NCBI GenBank assembly: GCA_044228685.1
Contig: JBGAUL010000010.1
Span: 51,988 to 115,987, forward strand
Direction: 5' to 3'
DNA length: 64,000 nucleotides
Origin: JBBATK01 sp044228685
GTDB lineage: Bacteria; Bacteroidota; Ignavibacteria; Kapaibacteriales; NICIL-2
The position numbers and the translations under genes are program-made. Within the stretch, counting starts at the first letter, position 1, and each line of letters begins with the position of its first letter. This document shows positions 63,023 through 64,000 of this stretch, in pieces. The notes under the pieces were generated by a model. The model saw nothing but the letters and a program-made list of their open reading frames with translations. It searched no databases and was not told the DNA's origin.

Positions 63023-64000
63023 TTAAGCAAGGAACGGAATCTTGACTACTTCAGCATCAAAAGTCTTGCCGCGTGCTGAAATGCCGACAATCGTTCCAGG
63101 TGTCGACAGTTCTACCGGAACGTATCCCATGGCAATTGCTTTGTTAAGAGACGGTGCAATGTTGCCGCTGGTAATGACACCAACTTCTTGATTATTGTGG
63201 ACGATTGGGTATCCATGACGCGCAATGAACTTGTCAACGCTGACAACCAAACCAACGAGCTTGCGGCTTACACCGTTTGTCTTGACTTGATTTAATACAT
63301 CACTTCCGTTGAAAGTACCCTTTGCGAGTTTGGTAATCCAACCCAAACCGGCTTCGAGAGTGTTGGTGGTTTCGTCGATGTCGTTGCCGTAGAGACAGTA
63401 TCCCTTTTCAAGACGCAGAGTATCGCGCGCGCCGAGTCCAACTGGTTCGATAGAGAACTCAGCACCGGCCTCAAACACTGCATCCCAAACTTTGGTGCAG
63501 ACATCTGCGCCACCGCGGAAATAAAGCTCCATGCCGATTTCGCCGGTGTATCCGGTTCTTGACAAGATCATGTCGATTCCACCAAGAGTGCCCATCGCGA
63601 AACCGTAGTAGGGAATCTCGGAGAGATTGGTCGTGGTTAGCTTTTGCAGTGCATCAAGTGCCTTCGGTCCTTGCACGGCAAGTAGATTAATATCATCACT
63701 GTCGTTGCGTAAGCTCAGATTCGCAAAACCCTTCGCATTCTCGCTTGCCCAAGCCCAGTCTTTGTCCATGCAAGCGCCGTTTACAACCATCATATAGTGG
63801 TCGTCTGCGAACTTGTAGACCAGCAAGTCATCGACGATGCCGGCGTCTGGCTTACACATAGCGGAGTATTGAGCTTTGCCGGGTGTGAGTTTGGAAACGT
63901 CGTTGACAGTGAGTTTTTGCAAGAAAGCAAGAGCGTCACTGCCCTTAACGTCGAATTCTCCCATGTGGGAAACATCGAAGACACCGATTGCGGTGCGCAC
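63023..64000 (-). CDS. gcvT: Aminomethyltransferase (glycine cleavage T protein), 5' end missing
   Basis: 325 residues visible; the start lies beyond the right edge (about 35-40 residues missing relative to the usual ~360). Features: IGVFDVSHMGEFDVKGSDAL, VDDLLVYKFADDHYMMVVNG, the folate-binding ILSRTGYTGEIGMELYF, GLGARDTLRLEKGYCLYGND, TNTLEAGLGWITKL. Transfers the methylene from lipoyl protein H to tetrahydrofolate. Overlaps operonically with kdsB. The GTG at 64000 is not claimed as the start. Confidence 0.94.
   Translation of the reverse strand: MRTAIGVFDVSHMGEFDVKGSDALAFLQKLTVNDVSKLTPGKAQYSAMCKPDAGIVDDLLVYKFADDHYMMVVNGACMDKDWAWASENAKGFANLSLRNDSDDINLLAVQGPKALDALQKLTTTNLSEIPYYGFAMGTLGGIDMILSRTGYTGEIGMELYFRGGADVCTKVWDAVFEAGAEFSIEPVGLGARDTLRLEKGYCLYGNDIDETTNTLEAGLGWITKLAKGTFNGSDVLNQVKTNGVSRKLVGLVVSVDKFIARHGYPIVHNNQEVGVITSGNIAPSLNKAIAMGYVPVELSTPGTIVGISARGKTFDAEVVKIPFLA

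Overview
The window is a stretch of chromosome from a Gram-negative bacterium of the Bacteroidota/Chlorobiota (FCB) assemblage. Ca. Kapabacteria-like relatives are my best guess, but no marker in the window settles the rank. The case for a Gram-negative FCB host is: Kdo and heptose LPS genes (kdsB, a heptosyltransferase), an outer-membrane barrel, three secreted proteins ending in Por/type IX-like sorting domains, a BatA-type vWA protein, and TAnnTTTG-like promoter elements of the Bacteroidota kind. Coding density is high, GC content is moderate, and there is no prophage, IS element, CRISPR array or rRNA operon.

Layout. 1-4199 (minus): arginase, outer-membrane barrel, hibernation factor HPF, an LTA-synthase-like membrane phosphotransferase and a truncated methyltransferase. 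4351-13831: pntB without pntA, cdsA, a cation-diffusion facilitator, a YciO protein, a receiver-kinase hybrid, a LysE-type exporter, a PolB-like exonuclease, a YihY membrane protein and a diacylglycerol-glycosyltransferase-like enzyme. 13990-19579: dusB, tilS, hpt and a GDP-mannose pyrophosphorylase. 19726-23141 (minus): isolated nuoL, a small membrane protein and a class II amidotransferase. 23345-34937: a GT-C membrane protein, YCII and PaiB-like proteins, secreted proteins, a degenerate vanadium-haloperoxidase-like protein, a triheme cytochrome c and a 1.4-kilo-residue PKD adhesin-like protein. 35002-38534: tRNA-Leu, a DUF2202 protein, a PadR/pentapeptide operon of Firmicutes type and a phosphoesterase. 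38956-54340: trigger factor, heptosyltransferase, a pseudouridine synthase with a long disordered tail, Tat-exported SOD, BatA, secreted WD40 protein, J-domain protein, a NatAB-type exporter, ftsE, dapB and a GT2. 54427-64000: proS, hydrolase, SnoaL-like protein behind a TetR-type operator, CAP protein, Wzx-like flippase, M28 peptidase, DinB-like protein, kdsB and 5'-truncated gcvT.

Most genes are housekeeping or cell-envelope genes. The points that most deserve attention are: (i) an exact 11-bp tandem duplication that shifts the reading frame of the essential gene tilS and separates its C-terminal domain; (ii) long, disordered, charged N-terminal tails on two unrelated RNA-modifying enzymes; (iii) a PadR plus HAAS-pentapeptide operon, probably acquired, with a near-consensus promoter carrying a perfect palindrome between its -35 and -10 elements; (iv) a haloperoxidase-fold protein that has lost its catalytic histidines; (v) a GDP-mannose pyrophosphorylase with glutamine in place of its signature arginine. 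I did not find a clearly new multi-gene defence or biosynthetic system.
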